A stretch of DNA of 64,000 nt from JANQEU01 sp965601455 (GTDB lineage: Bacteria; Bacteroidota; Bacteroidia; Cytophagales; Cyclobacteriaceae): positions 3,472,001 through 3,536,000 of the forward strand of contig OZ271831.1 of the NCBI GenBank assembly GCA_965601455.1, in the 5' to 3' direction. Below the pieces are notes generated by a model. That model was not told the DNA's origin. It saw nothing but the letters and a program-made list of their open reading frames with translations, and ran no database searches. Positions 1-9,272 of this stretch are shown here, piece after piece; position 1 is the first letter of the stretch; each line of letters begins with the position of its first letter. A program made the position numbers and the translations under genes.

Positions 1-3000
1 GAAATTCTGTGTCAAATCCTGATCCGGATTGGAGTGTTGTTTGGTACAGAGGAAACAGTGTGAATGCTGCCAACTTGTTACATCTTCCTGCCAACCAAGG
101 AACATCAGTCTCGGATGCAGATTCGTTGAATATTACCGGATTGAGTACAGGTTTCTACACCGTATCAATTCTAAAAAATACCGGTGATCCAAACGTGGGA
201 TGTGGACCAGTAACACGAACCATAGAAATCGATGAAGAACTGTACTATCCTACTCTGAATGTACCTGACGATCAAATCGTTCATAGCACTGTCTGTTTCG
301 GTTCTGGCAACGGGTCAATATTTATTGACAGTGATGATATCTCATATGTTGGTGATACGGCAATTGTCAATGATTTCAATTGGACAATGGAAAACTCTTC
401 TGGAACTCCAATAGACTTGAATGCTGGTGGGCCAAGATTGAATCCTGCTGGAGATGGAGGTAATGGAACAATTACTGTAACTGGATTGGATGCCGATACC
501 TATACCTTTAACATACAGGTGATTTCTACTAGCTGTCCTACCCCGGCGACATTAGAATTTGATATTGAAATTTTGGATCGATCGAATGGTCCGGCAATTG
601 ATAGCTTATCAATCACTTCAAATGTTAACTGTACGGGAACTGTTTCTGTAGGTGGTGCTGCTATTCAAAATATTGACGGATCAAATGATTTTACCAATAT
701 TGACTTTGAATGGTTCGTTGGTAGTGATACTACAGCAGGTAGCGAAATCACGACGATTGGAGCGACAGATGGTAATTCCTTCATTGAAAACGTTCCAGAT
801 GGAACTTACACGGTAAAACTGATCAATGATACGACCTTCTGTCGATCAAAACAGACCATGGTCATCAATGTTGAGTCCTTGAACCCTACCATCTTAACGA
901 CAGAAACAAATGACAACCTCATCTGTGAAAGTGGCAAAGGAAGTGGTAGCTGGCAATTAACATCAATATTCTTCAATGACACTACCTACTCCGTGGGAGA
1001 TAGTACTCAAACCGCCGGTGGAATGATCTACGACTCTACGTTCATCGCGGATAACTTTACTATAACCGGAGTTAACACCGCAACTAGCTCCTCAATAACA
1101 GATGGAGATGCTTCAACTCCGTTAATCCTTGATAGCTTGGTTGCAGGTTCTTACTATGCCTACGTATCAAATAATACTACTGGCTGTAAGTCTGATAGTA
1201 TTTACTTCTCTATTGATGACCGACAGAGAGAACCTGAAATATTGATTACCCAAGCGCAGGCAGATTCCACCTGTTCAACTGGTTCTGGAAATGCGTCAGG
1301 TATGCTAGTTGCGACAGCGGATGGTCTAACTGGTGATTACTTTACTGATACTTTGGCAAACGGTAATCCTGATTACACCTATACTTTTAGTTGGTACAAC
1401 ACCAGTGATCTGACCACGGAAATATCTACAAATGATACACTTCAGAACATTTTCGCGGGCACCTATCGATTGATAGTAACCAATAATGCTACTTCCTGTG
1501 ATGATACGGTAACTTTTAATCTTCAAAATGAGCCAATCGATCCGGAGATCAACACTGTCAACGTTACTCAACCTACGCAGTGTAGTCCAGCGAATGGAGT
1601 TATTGAAATAACTGAAATGAGTAATGGAGCATTGACTGATTACTCATTCGAATTCTTCCTAGGAGATCCGAATGATGGAGGTACGTCTTTGCAGTCTGGA
1701 GCTTCTGCTTCCTATACAACCGCAGAACCAGGCGAAACCTATTACATACGGGCAACACACAATGACTTCTTGTGTACTACAACACTAGTAGAAGTTCTGA
1801 TGAGTGATGAATCTGTAGAGTATCCTGAAATCTCACTTGCATTCAATGAAGATGGTGAATTGATTTCGCAGAACAATACGTCTTGCGAGACAGGAGCTCC
1901 AGCTGGTATACTTGCTGTGCTTGCAAATGGAACCACAGATGGATTTGATTTCTCATGGGATAATGGTGAAACAGGAGCCACAATTGACAGTCTGGCTGCA
2001 GGTACTTACACAGTTACTGCAACTAGTCAAACCACTGGTTGTAGTAGTAGCAGAGAGTTTACATTGACAGATGATTGGCTATTACCACTAACACTTAATA
2101 CCTCCACAGCGGCAAACAGTAATTGCGAGAATCCTAATGGACGTGCAGTAGTTTCAGTACTGAACGTGGGTGATAACCCTGAATTTAGAGGTACTGATTA
2201 CTCCTACTACTGGTATACTGATTCTATAGGTAATCCAGATCCGGATTCGAACGACTTTTTCTTCGAAGGGAATGATCTAAATGGTGTGAGCTCTGGAATT
2301 TACTATGTGTATGCTGTTGACAATGTTAAAAACTGCTTCACCAGTGATGTAACGCGAGTAGTGATTGGTGACGAAATTGAGGATATCAATATAGAAGTGG
2401 AGATTGTGAGCAACATGACTATCTGTGACCCAGAAAGGCCTGATGGATTTGCTAGACTAACTGATCCAAATGAGCAGTTATTTAGATGGGAAGCCTCATG
2501 GTATGTTGGCACTGACATTACTGGCCTGGATCCATTTGCTGAAGGAATATTCGTTGATTCGCTTGCAGCCGGACAATACACCATGTTAGTTAGAGATGTG
2601 GTAACGGGATGTACGGAAGAGTATCCTTTTGAAATTCTTGATGAAACTCCTTCAATTCCACAACCTAACATCGCTATACTTAATCATAGGGAAAACTGCT
2701 TGTTCCCTGATGGTCGTGCAATTGCCACTCCTGTCGGAAATCCTGATGATTTCAGATTCGAATGGTTTGCAGCGAGTGATCCTGAAACTGTAATCTTCCA
2801 GGGATCTGAGATTTCGAATCTGGATTCAACTACATATCTGGTGGTCGCGATAGACCTAGCATCCGGGTGTGCTTCCGCTCCTACTGAGGTGGTAATTGAA
2901 AATGGTATCGTGGATCCTGAATACGTAGTGAATGTCACTAAATCACTGTGTCTGAGAACTGAGTTTGGTGCCGTTAACCAATTCTCAGGTCAAGCCTTCA

Positions 3001-3488
3001 TTGAGTTCGTTCAACCAGAAACCACACTTGGAGCGGATACATCATCATACGTGTATACTGAGATTGACTCCATTAGATGGCTGAAGGATGGTATTCTATT
3101 ATCTACTGAATTCAAACTTGTGGACGCTTCTCCTGGAAACTATGAAGTCTGGTTTAGAACAGATAAGGGATGTGATTACCAAGATGCCTTCTTCATTGAG
3201 CCAAGCATTCAGATATATAATGGTATATCCGCAAACAATGATGGATTTAACGATTATCTACTTCTAGACTGTATCAATCTGTTCCCAGAGAATGAGGTTG
3301 AGATTTACACCAGAAATGGTACGAAGGTTTGGGAGGCCAAGTCTTACAATAATATTGATATTCGATTCGAAGGCTTTAGCAATGTCGGTTCAAGTATCAG
3401 AAAACTCCCTGTAGGTACCTACTTCTTTGTAATCAAGAAAGGTGATAATTCTGACCCGGTAACCGGATATATTGAATTAGTTAGATAA
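1..3488 (+). CDS. Large T9SS-sorted surface protein with SprB-like repeats (5' end outside window)
   Basis: The reading frame is open at the left edge, so the true start lies upstream; a GTG at position 9 is only the first in-window start codon. About 1160 residues are visible. They form a string of beta-rich units of roughly 80-110 residues that repeat a pattern of a Cys near NGxA/G, an aromatic FxWY core, an AGTY turn and a TGC near the unit end. This is the pattern of SprB-type and other large adhesins of gliding Bacteroidota. The last ~80 residues (SANNDGFND, then RNGTKVW, then GTYFFVI) match the gliding-motility-associated C-terminal domain, the type B sorting signal of T9SS. The product should be exported across the outer membrane and attached or released at the surface. 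A PorP/SprF gene starts 11 bases after the stop codon, the usual arrangement for this family. Function as an adhesin is inferred. Confidence 0.85.
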   Translation, partial: NSVSNPDPDWSVVWYRGNSVNAANLLHLPANQGTSVSDADSLNITGLSTGFYTVSILKNTGDPNVGCGPVTRTIEIDEELYYPTLNVPDDQIVHSTVCFGSGNGSIFIDSDDISYVGDTAIVNDFNWTMENSSGTPIDLNAGGPRLNPAGDGGNGTITVTGLDADTYTFNIQVISTSCPTPATLEFDIEILDRSNGPAIDSLSITSNVNCTGTVSVGGAAIQNIDGSNDFTNIDFEWFVGSDTTAGSEITTIGATDGNSFIENVPDGTYTVKLINDTTFCRSKQTMVINVESLNPTILTTETNDNLICESGKGSGSWQLTSIFFNDTTYSVGDSTQTAGGMIYDSTFIADNFTITGVNTATSSSITDGDASTPLILDSLVAGSYYAYVSNNTTGCKSDSIYFSIDDRQREPEILITQAQADSTCSTGSGNASGMLVATADGLTGDYFTDTLANGNPDYTYTFSWYNTSDLTTEISTNDTLQNIFAGTYRLIVTNNATSCDDTVTFNLQNEPIDPEINTVNVTQPTQCSPANGVIEITEMSNGALTDYSFEFFLGDPNDGGTSLQSGASASYTTAEPGETYYIRATHNDFLCTTTLVEVLMSDESVEYPEISLAFNEDGELISQNNTSCETGAPAGILAVLANGTTDGFDFSWDNGETGATIDSLAAGTYTVTATSQTTGCSSSREFTLTDDWLLPLTLNTSTAANSNCENPNGRAVVSVLNVGDNPEFRGTDYSYYWYTDSIGNPDPDSNDFFFEGNDLNGVSSGIYYVYAVDNVKNCFTSDVTRVVIGDEIEDINIEVEIVSNMTICDPERPDGFARLTDPNEQLFRWEASWYVGTDITGLDPFAEGIFVDSLAAGQYTMLVRDVVTGCTEEYPFEILDETPSIPQPNIAILNHRENCLFPDGRAIATPVGNPDDFRFEWFAASDPETVIFQGSEISNLDSTTYLVVAIDLASGCASAPTEVVIENGIVDPEYVVNVTKSLCLRTEFGAVNQFSGQAFIEFVQPETTLGADTSSYVYTEIDSIRWLKDGILLSTEFKLVDASPGNYEVWFRTDKGCDYQDAFFIEPSIQIYNGISANNDGFNDYLLLDCINLFPENEVEIYTRNGTKVWEAKSYNNIDIRFEGFSNVGSSIRKLPVGTYFFVIKKGDNSDPVTGYIELVR

Positions 3489-3499
3489 ATTTGACTGGT

Positions 3500-4435
3500 A
3501 TGTGGAAATTGAAAAACCTCTTAATTATAGTCGTTGTGTTAATAGCCTCTCTTGGAGTAAAAGCGCAACAAAGACCAATTACGTCCACATACCAGTACAA
3601 TTTGCTCCCGCTAAATCCAGCATACGCGGGAAGCTTGAATATTTTCTCAGCAATTTTTGTTCACAGAGCCCAATGGATAAATGTTCCTGGAGCACCGGAG
3701 ATCAGTACTATTTCTGCTCATAGTTCATTTCTTAGCAATAGAGTTGGAGTTGGATTCTTTGCAAATCGAGACGCTATAGGCCCCACAGAGGACATTTCAT
3801 TTTACGGTAGTTATGCCTATAAGATAAAGACCAGCCTTGGAATTCTATCCATGGGTCTTTCAGGTGGATTTAACCACAGAAATACTGACTTCAGTCAATT
3901 GACAATTCTAGACAACCGTGATCCCTATTTATCAGGGACAAATAGAAGATTTGCTCCAAATTTTGGTACAGGAGTTTACTTTGCCAATCCGGTATTTTAC
4001 GCGGGTTTTTCCGTCCCTTACCTTCTGGAAAATCGAACCTTGGTACTCGAAGAAGTCATTAATTCCAACGATCAGTCAAGAGAGAGTAGGAATTATTATT
4101 TCACAAGTGGCATCATTTTTCCAATTGGAACAAATCTAAAGTTGAGCCCAGCGTTTCTTTTAAGAGGGCAAGAAGATAATCGCTTCGAATGGGATGTTTC
4201 TACCAACCTGATAGTTGATGATATTGCTTATATCGGAGTAAATGTGAGAAACTCCTTGGAGATCACTTTCATGGGACAGGTTATTCTCAATGAGAACTTT
4301 AGAATTGGATATGCCTATGATGCTGCAACAGGTTCATTGGCAACCAATAATTCAGGATCACACGAGATTTTACTTAACTACCGAATAAAGTTAAGGAACT
4401 ACAAGAAGGACCCTCAATGTCCTGTTTACTTCTGA
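3500..4435 (+). CDS. PorP/SprF family type IX secretion membrane protein
   Basis: This protein of about 311 residues has a signal peptide (KNLLIIVVVLIASLGVKAQ) followed by QRPITSTYQYNLLPLNPAYAG, the typical opening of PorP/SprF proteins. The rest is rich in alternating beta-strand patterns, as expected for an outer-membrane beta-barrel. Family members partner with large T9SS type B substrates such as SprB and help deliver or anchor them. The neighbour immediately upstream is such a substrate, so it is the likely partner. I place the start at the ATG at 3500; a TTG three codons upstream would also be in frame. The 3' end overlaps the convergent gene on the other strand by 10 bases. Confidence 0.88.
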   Translation: MWKLKNLLIIVVVLIASLGVKAQQRPITSTYQYNLLPLNPAYAGSLNIFSAIFVHRAQWINVPGAPEISTISAHSSFLSNRVGVGFFANRDAIGPTEDISFYGSYAYKIKTSLGILSMGLSGGFNHRNTDFSQLTILDNRDPYLSGTNRRFAPNFGTGVYFANPVFYAGFSVPYLLENRTLVLEEVINSNDQSRESRNYYFTSGIIFPIGTNLKLSPAFLLRGQEDNRFEWDVSTNLIVDDIAYIGVNVRNSLEITFMGQVILNENFRIGYAYDAATGSLATNNSGSHEILLNYRIKLRNYKKDPQCPVYF

Positions 4436-4776
4436 TTTGATTGCCCGCTTAGGTCTGTTAGTAGAGAATTCACAAGGGATAAAAGCAAGCTAAACAACAA
4501 AGCCCACCAAAATCCATTTACATAAAACCCGGACACCAAGGAGTCCGCAAGCATTACCATTAGGGCATTTATCACTAAGAGAAACAAACCCAAGGTGACG
4601 ATCGTCAGTGGGATAGTCAAAACAATTAAAATTGGCTTGACAATGTAGTTAAGGATGGTGAGAACCAACGCCAGAATGAAAGCCGTAAAAAAACTATTTA
4701 CCTCTATACCGGGTAAAAGATATGATACCACCAAAACTGCAATCGAAGACAAGATTATTTTCAGAAAGAAGTTCAT
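4426..4776 (-). CDS. Phage holin superfamily IV (PF04020-like) small membrane protein
   Basis: This 116-residue protein is almost entirely hydrophobic, with about four membrane segments (roughly residues 3-22, 30-52, 57-78 and 88-108). The order of segments and the central NYIVKPILIVLTIPLTIVT stretch match the small four-TM family annotated as mycobacterial phage holin superfamily IV. It is common as a stand-alone chromosomal gene in Bacteroidota and has no proven holin role there. No phage genes are nearby. It is convergent with the PorP/SprF gene and lies 24 bases downstream of the carbonic anhydrase-like gene, so the two may be co-transcribed. Confidence 0.75.
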   Translation of the reverse strand: MNFFLKIILSSIAVLVVSYLLPGIEVNSFFTAFILALVLTILNYIVKPILIVLTIPLTIVTLGLFLLVINALMVMLADSLVSGFYVNGFWWALLFSLLLSLVNSLLTDLSGQSNQK

Positions 4777-4800
4777 ACTTAATATTCAATTATTCAGAAG

Positions 4801-5313
4801 TTACTCTTTAAACCACGAAGCATACTTTAAATAGTTTCCTGAAATTCGCTTGATCATTTCAAGATTCTTACCTTCCACTGGTTTAATCTTTCGAGCAGGT
4901 GAGCCTGCATATATCATTCCCGGTTCGATTACGGAATTTGCTAGAACCACACTGCCAGCTGCAACAATAGCCCCCTCCCCGATTATCGCATTATCCATAA
5001 TTATTGATCCCATACCAACTAATACTTGATTGTGCAGAGTGCAGCCATGAACTATGGCATTATGTCCTATTGAAACATCATTTCCAATAATGGTGGCCGC
5101 AGTTTCATAAGTACAATGAATTGTGGCGTTATCTTGAATGTTCACCCGATCACCAATAGTAATCGAATTTACGTCGCCTCTAACCACCGCGCTAAACCAG
5201 ACGGTACAGAAAGATCCCATCTTTACGTCACCAACGATAACTGAATTCTCTGCAAACCAGCATTCTTCACCAAAAACAGGAGATTTACCTCTTACCTCCT
5301 TAATTATTGCCAT
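4801..5313 (-). CDS. Gamma-class carbonic anhydrase-like hexapeptide protein
   Basis: This 170-residue protein is built of left-handed beta-helix hexapeptide repeats. It carries RGDVNSITIGDRVNIQDN, then IHCT, then IGHNAIVHGC, the arrangement of Arg/Asp, Gln and zinc-ligand His residues found in gamma carbonic anhydrases of the YrdA/PaaY type. Length is normal for the family. It would act in the cytoplasm, hydrating CO2 or acting on an acyl substrate; many YrdA-like members have weak or unproven carbonic anhydrase activity, so the reaction is not certain. It is divergent from the lipoprotein gene that starts 64 bases away on the plus strand. Confidence 0.82.
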   Translation of the reverse strand: MAIIKEVRGKSPVFGEECWFAENSVIVGDVKMGSFCTVWFSAVVRGDVNSITIGDRVNIQDNATIHCTYETAATIIGNDVSIGHNAIVHGCTLHNQVLVGMGSIIMDNAIIGEGAIVAAGSVVLANSVIEPGMIYAGSPARKIKPVEGKNLEMIKRISGNYLKYASWFKE

Positions 5314-5377
5314 AGTCTTTTCACGTAATTCAAAGTTCTATTGTTTTGCACTTGAATTTACATCCGATAAATCAAGT

Positions 5378-5935
5378 ATGTCAATTAATAGGTTTGTTTT
5401 CATTGCATTGATTCTTCTTTGGTCTTGTGAAAATGGTAATTCAGACAAGGCGGTTGATGAATTTTCCTATACCGAGTATAAGGTTGATTCTATCAGGTCG
5501 GTTCTTACCTGGGTTTACAGTCAAGAAAATACCAAGTTAGATGGTACTTTCCTGGTCACATCAGGGAAGTTTAGAAATAATCGACCAGAACTCCCCACCG
5601 AACTTGTTGATGGCTATCTCATCTTTGAATCAGAAAAAATTGTTAGCCCTGACAGCCTGAGTTTTAAATCACTCTCTCTTTTCGATTCAACTTATACCAA
5701 AGCCAAAATCATCTTTAGTAATGTTTTCATTGCTGATACGGTAAAACCAAGGGAGACCACTATGAAAATGGCCACTATCTCATTCTCAGATAATAGACTC
5801 AAAGATTTAAGTATTCAGGATACGGTAGCAATCGAAAGGAAGCAGGATCAACTATATATGGAGGCCATCCTTTCATTTCCAGAACCTATGGAATCTCTGG
5901 AGATCGGTATGTTCATTTACATCAATCCAAAATAA
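5378..5935 (+). CDS. Predicted lipoprotein of unknown function
   Basis: This 185-residue protein begins with a lipoprotein signal peptide: MSINRFVFIALILLWSC with the lipidated Cys at about residue 17. I chose the ATG at 5378 because the frame is also open further upstream, but that extension runs antisense through the carbonic anhydrase-like gene and would bury the signal peptide. The mature part alternates charged and hydrophobic residues and contains no motif I recognise. It lies between a divergent metabolic gene and miaB, whose candidate promoter starts about 10 bases after this stop codon. Likely anchored in the outer or inner membrane facing the periplasm. Confidence 0.7.
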   Translation: MSINRFVFIALILLWSCENGNSDKAVDEFSYTEYKVDSIRSVLTWVYSQENTKLDGTFLVTSGKFRNNRPELPTELVDGYLIFESEKIVSPDSLSFKSLSLFDSTYTKAKIIFSNVFIADTVKPRETTMKMATISFSDNRLKDLSIQDTVAIERKQDQLYMEAILSFPEPMESLEIGMFIYINPK

Positions 5936-5944
5936 CCTGACATT

Positions 5945-5976
5945 TTGACATCCTAACCAATACTCCATTATCTTTG
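5945..5976 (+). promoter_or_regulatory. Candidate Bacteroidota-type promoter for miaB
   Basis: TTG (5945-5947), a 21-base spacer and TATCTTTG (5969-5976) match the Bacteroidota consensus of a TTG -33 element and a TAnnTTTG -7 element. The -7 element ends 22 bases before the miaB start codon, leaving a short leader. It probably drives the miaB to secG run. Confidence 0.5.
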
Positions 5977-5998
5977 CTGCCGATTTTATCAAAGCAGG

Positions 5999-7453
5999 AT
6001 GAGTGAGATTATTACAGATATTGACATTCTTAGTGAACGGGAGACATCGGAAGAAAACTGCGAGGTTAGAGTATCAAAGGAAAGCGGTGAGAAAGGGAAA
6101 AAGCTATACATTGAAAGCTACGGATGTCAGATGAATTTCTCCGATAGTGAGATTGTAACATCTATTCTACAAAAGGAAGGCTATAGCACAACCGATACCT
6201 TTGAAACAGCTGATTTAGTTCTCTTAAACACTTGTTCTATCCGAGAGAAAGCCGAGCTAACAGTCAGGAAAAGACTTCAATCCTTTAAAAAAGTTAAGCG
6301 CCAAAATCCCGGAGTAGTAATCGGCGTATTGGGTTGCATGGCGGAGCGATTGAAATCGAAATTGCTCGAAGAAGAGAAATTAGTAGACCTTGTTGTGGGT
6401 CCTGACGCCTACCGTGATCTACCAGGTCTTATTTTGGAGGCTGAAGATGGAGAAAAAGGAGTCAACACTTTCCTATCAAGGGAGGAGACATACGCCGACA
6501 TTTCTCCTGTGAGGCTTAACTCGAATGGCGTTACAGCTTTCATTTCCATCATGAGGGGGTGTGACAATATGTGCTCATTTTGTGTCGTACCATTTACCCG
6601 AGGTAGGGAAAGAAGCAGGGATCCATATTCCATTGTTGATGAAGCCAGAAATTTATTCAATGACGGATTTAGGGAAGTTACACTCCTTGGACAAAACGTT
6701 GATTCGTACAAGTGGTCGCTGGAGGAAAATAACAAAGCCCGATTGGAGAAGCAGGGTGTTAAAGAAGTTGTTTTATTCTCTGACCTACTTCGAATGGTAG
6801 CTGAGGTTCATCCGGAACTACGCATTCGATTCTCAACTTCTCATCCTAAGGATATAACAGATGATGTACTACTTACAATGCAAGCTTATGATAACATATG
6901 TAAGTATATCCATCTACCGGCACAAAGTGGAAACTCGAGGGTACTTGAACGCATGAATCGTACTTATGACAGGGGTTGGTATATTCAAAGAGTTGATAAA
7001 ATTCGAGAAATACTTGGTGATGATTGTGGTATTAGTTCGGATATGATTGCTGGGTTTTGCGGTGAAACCGATGAAGAACATGATGATACCTTAACGTTGA
7101 TGGATTATGTGCAATATGATTTCTCGTATATGTTTTTCTATTCAGAACGACCAGGCACCCTTGCTGCCAAGAAATATCAAGACGACATTTCTTTGCCAAT
7201 AAAGAAAAAGAGACTTCAAGAGATCATTAACAAACAACAAAACCTATCCCTAATGCGTAACAAGAGGGATATTGGTAAGACATTTAGGGTTTTGATTGAA
7301 GGATTCAGTAAGAAATCGAACGACAGGTTACAGGGAAGAAATTCTGCGAATAAAGTGATAGTATTCAATAATGAGGGCCAAAAGAAGGGGACCTACGTTA
7401 ATGTAATAGTCACCGACTGTACTGCCGCAACCCTCATAGGAACAGCGTTATAA
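5999..7453 (+). CDS. miaB: tRNA-2-methylthio-N6-dimethylallyladenosine synthase MiaB
   Basis: MiaB is a radical-SAM enzyme that adds a methylthio group to i6A37 of tRNAs reading UNN codons. The 484-residue protein has all three expected parts. The N-terminal UPF0004 domain holds Cys43 (YGCQMNFSDSE), Cys79 (NTCSIREKA) and Cys113 (GCMAER), which bind the auxiliary 4Fe-4S cluster. The radical-SAM motif RGCDNMCSFC supplies Cys188, Cys192 and Cys195. A C-terminal TRAM domain occupies about residues 405-484. The first ~33 residues are a polar extension not found in the shortest homologues. The sigma-54 activator gene begins 3 bases after its stop codon, so the two are very likely co-transcribed. 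Confidence 0.95.
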   Translation: MSEIITDIDILSERETSEENCEVRVSKESGEKGKKLYIESYGCQMNFSDSEIVTSILQKEGYSTTDTFETADLVLLNTCSIREKAELTVRKRLQSFKKVKRQNPGVVIGVLGCMAERLKSKLLEEEKLVDLVVGPDAYRDLPGLILEAEDGEKGVNTFLSREETYADISPVRLNSNGVTAFISIMRGCDNMCSFCVVPFTRGRERSRDPYSIVDEARNLFNDGFREVTLLGQNVDSYKWSLEENNKARLEKQGVKEVVLFSDLLRMVAEVHPELRIRFSTSHPKDITDDVLLTMQAYDNICKYIHLPAQSGNSRVLERMNRTYDRGWYIQRVDKIREILGDDCGISSDMIAGFCGETDEEHDDTLTLMDYVQYDFSYMFFYSERPGTLAAKKYQDDISLPIKKKRLQEIINKQQNLSLMRNKRDIGKTFRVLIEGFSKKSNDRLQGRNSANKVIVFNNEGQKKGTYVNVIVTDCTAATLIGTAL

Positions 7454-7456
7454 CAG

Positions 7457-8728
7457 ATGGACTACAAACAAGAAGCTGAAATTCAAGCAATAAAGCAGCG
7501 ATTTGAGATCATCGGAATGTCGCCTCAGCTGAATAACGCAATACGTGTCGCTATTCAGGTTGCACCCACGGATATGAGCGTATTGATCAGCGGGGAAAGT
7601 GGTGTTGGAAAAGAATCTTTCAGCAAGATTATTCACAGCTTATCCCATCGGAAACATGGGCAGTTCATTGCGATAAACTGCGGTGCGATTCCAGAAGGAA
7701 CCATCGATTCCGAACTCTTTGGTCATGAGAAAGGAGCCTTTACTGGTGCTACGGACAATCGAAAAGGTTATTTCGAGGTCACAAATGGAGGCACCATTTT
7801 TCTCGATGAAATTGGTGAGATGCCAGTCAATACTCAGGCCAGACTTCTGCGAATACTGGAGAATGGTGAGTTTATCAGGGTAGGTTCATCAAAGGTGATG
7901 AAGACCGATGTCAGAGTTATTGCTGCTTCAAATGTCGATCTCCGTGAAGCCGTGTCCAAAGGAAAGTTTAGAGAGGACCTGTTTTATAGATTAAGTACGG
8001 TACCCATTCAGGTACCAGCTCTTCGAAACCGAGGAAATGATATTCTTCTACTTTTCAAAAAGTTTGCCATTGATTTTGGCGAAAAATATCGTACACGAGC
8101 CATAGAATTATCACAGGATGCGGAGAGTGTTATAAAGAAATATCATTTCCCAGGGAACATTAGGCAATTGAAGAACCTCGTGGAACAAATGAGTGCCCTG
8201 GAAATGGATAGAAAAATATCCTCGGAAACATTAGTCGGGTACTTACCGACAGACAATGAGCGACTACCGGCGGTAATCAACAAGGAGGGTACGAATGAGG
8301 ATTTCAGTGAACGAGACATCTTGTATAAAGTACTTTTCGATATGAAGAAAGACGTCACTGATATGAAAAAGTTGATCCTTCAAATTCTTCAAGGAAATGC
8401 TAATAAAAGTGAAATTCTTGAAGAACACGGTAATCTATTCAATGATATGAGTGCCTTCGATCCTGCTGAACTTCAATCCAATGACCATGTAAGTACTCCA
8501 TTATTATTAGATTCCAATGAAGAGAGCGAGGAGTATGATGAAGAAATCGAAGATATCACACACGAGTTAGAGGATGACTCTCTATCCCTTGAAAAAAAGG
8601 AGAAAGAACTCATCATAAAAGCCTTGCGTAAAAACGGAAACAAAAGAAAGTATGCAGCACAGGACCTTGGCATATCCGAGCGCACACTTTACAGAAAAAT
8701 TAAGCAATATGAGATTGAAAGCGTTTAG
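7457..8728 (+). CDS. Sigma-54-dependent transcriptional activator (AAA+ / Fis HTH, no receiver)
   Basis: This 423-residue protein starts directly with the sigma-54 interaction AAA+ domain. It has Walker A GESGVGKE at residues 46-53, the GAFTGA sigma-54 contact loop at residues 93-98, the Walker B stretch TIFLDEIGEMP and an arginine-finger region. A Fis-type helix-turn-helix lies at the extreme C-terminus (about residues 385-420). There is no receiver, GAF or PAS sensor in front, so activity must be controlled another way. A strongly acidic linker (about residues 345-375) separates the two domains. The gene sits between miaB and lptE and overlaps lptE by 20 bases, an order I recall as common in Cytophagales. 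Its targets cannot be read from this window. Confidence 0.9.
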   Translation: MDYKQEAEIQAIKQRFEIIGMSPQLNNAIRVAIQVAPTDMSVLISGESGVGKESFSKIIHSLSHRKHGQFIAINCGAIPEGTIDSELFGHEKGAFTGATDNRKGYFEVTNGGTIFLDEIGEMPVNTQARLLRILENGEFIRVGSSKVMKTDVRVIAASNVDLREAVSKGKFREDLFYRLSTVPIQVPALRNRGNDILLLFKKFAIDFGEKYRTRAIELSQDAESVIKKYHFPGNIRQLKNLVEQMSALEMDRKISSETLVGYLPTDNERLPAVINKEGTNEDFSERDILYKVLFDMKKDVTDMKKLILQILQGNANKSEILEEHGNLFNDMSAFDPAELQSNDHVSTPLLLDSNEESEEYDEEIEDITHELEDDSLSLEKKEKELIIKALRKNGNKRKYAAQDLGISERTLYRKIKQYEIESV

Positions 8729-9230
8729 CCTCGTATTGATATCAAACCTGTTTTTCTACAGTTGTGGAGTTTACTCTTTCACAGGAGCTTCTATTTCCCC
8801 CGATGTTGAAACTGTTTCGATACAAACATTTTTCAACAATGCTCCTTTAGGTCCCTCTAATATGAGCCAGGTATTCACGGAGAAAATTAAAGACTACTTT
8901 CAACAAAATACCAGATTGGCAATCGTAGACGATAATGGTGACTTGCAATTTGATGGATATATCGACGACTATAATATTACACCTGTAGGCGCCAATGCTT
9001 CTGGTCAAACTAGCGGTGTTGATTTCTCGGAGCTATCCCGAATTACGATAACCGTGTACGCAACCTATACCAACTCCAAGGATCATACATTCGATTTCGA
9101 GCAAAGGTTTTCTTTCTTTGTAGATTATGATCAAAACACAGATATCACCGCAATAGAGGAAGAATTTGTAGGGCAGATATTTGACCAAATAATAATTGAT
9201 ATATTCAACGCTTCAGTCGCTAATTGGTAA
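8709..9230 (+). CDS. lptE: LptE family LPS-assembly lipoprotein
   Basis: The 173-residue product begins MRLKAFSLVLISNLFFYSCG, a lipoprotein signal with its Cys at about residue 19. It continues with GVYSFTGASI and TVSIQTFFN, matching the LptE-family proteins of Bacteroidota. LptE plugs the LptD barrel in the outer membrane and helps insert lipopolysaccharide. I chose the ATG at 8709, which overlaps the end of the upstream activator gene, because an earlier in-frame start would place a polar stretch before the signal peptide. The next gene begins 42 bases later. Confidence 0.82.
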   Translation: MRLKAFSLVLISNLFFYSCGVYSFTGASISPDVETVSIQTFFNNAPLGPSNMSQVFTEKIKDYFQQNTRLAIVDDNGDLQFDGYIDDYNITPVGANASGQTSGVDFSELSRITITVYATYTNSKDHTFDFEQRFSFFVDYDQNTDITAIEEEFVGQIFDQIIIDIFNASVANW

Positions 9231-9272
9231 TTTTCCCTATATTTAACGATTGGTCATCATCGTTAAATTGGT

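Noticed and set aside
1..3488. First gene as a 5'-deleted pseudogene
   Set aside because: It is open at the window edge with an intact sorting domain; the truncation is due to the window, not to the genome.
4426..4776. Holin gene as evidence of a prophage
   Set aside because: No lysin, capsid, integrase or other phage gene is near; this family is a common chromosomal membrane protein.
5138..5377. N-terminal extension of the lipoprotein gene
   Set aside because: It runs antisense through the carbonic anhydrase-like gene and would put ~80 residues before an intact lipoprotein signal peptide.
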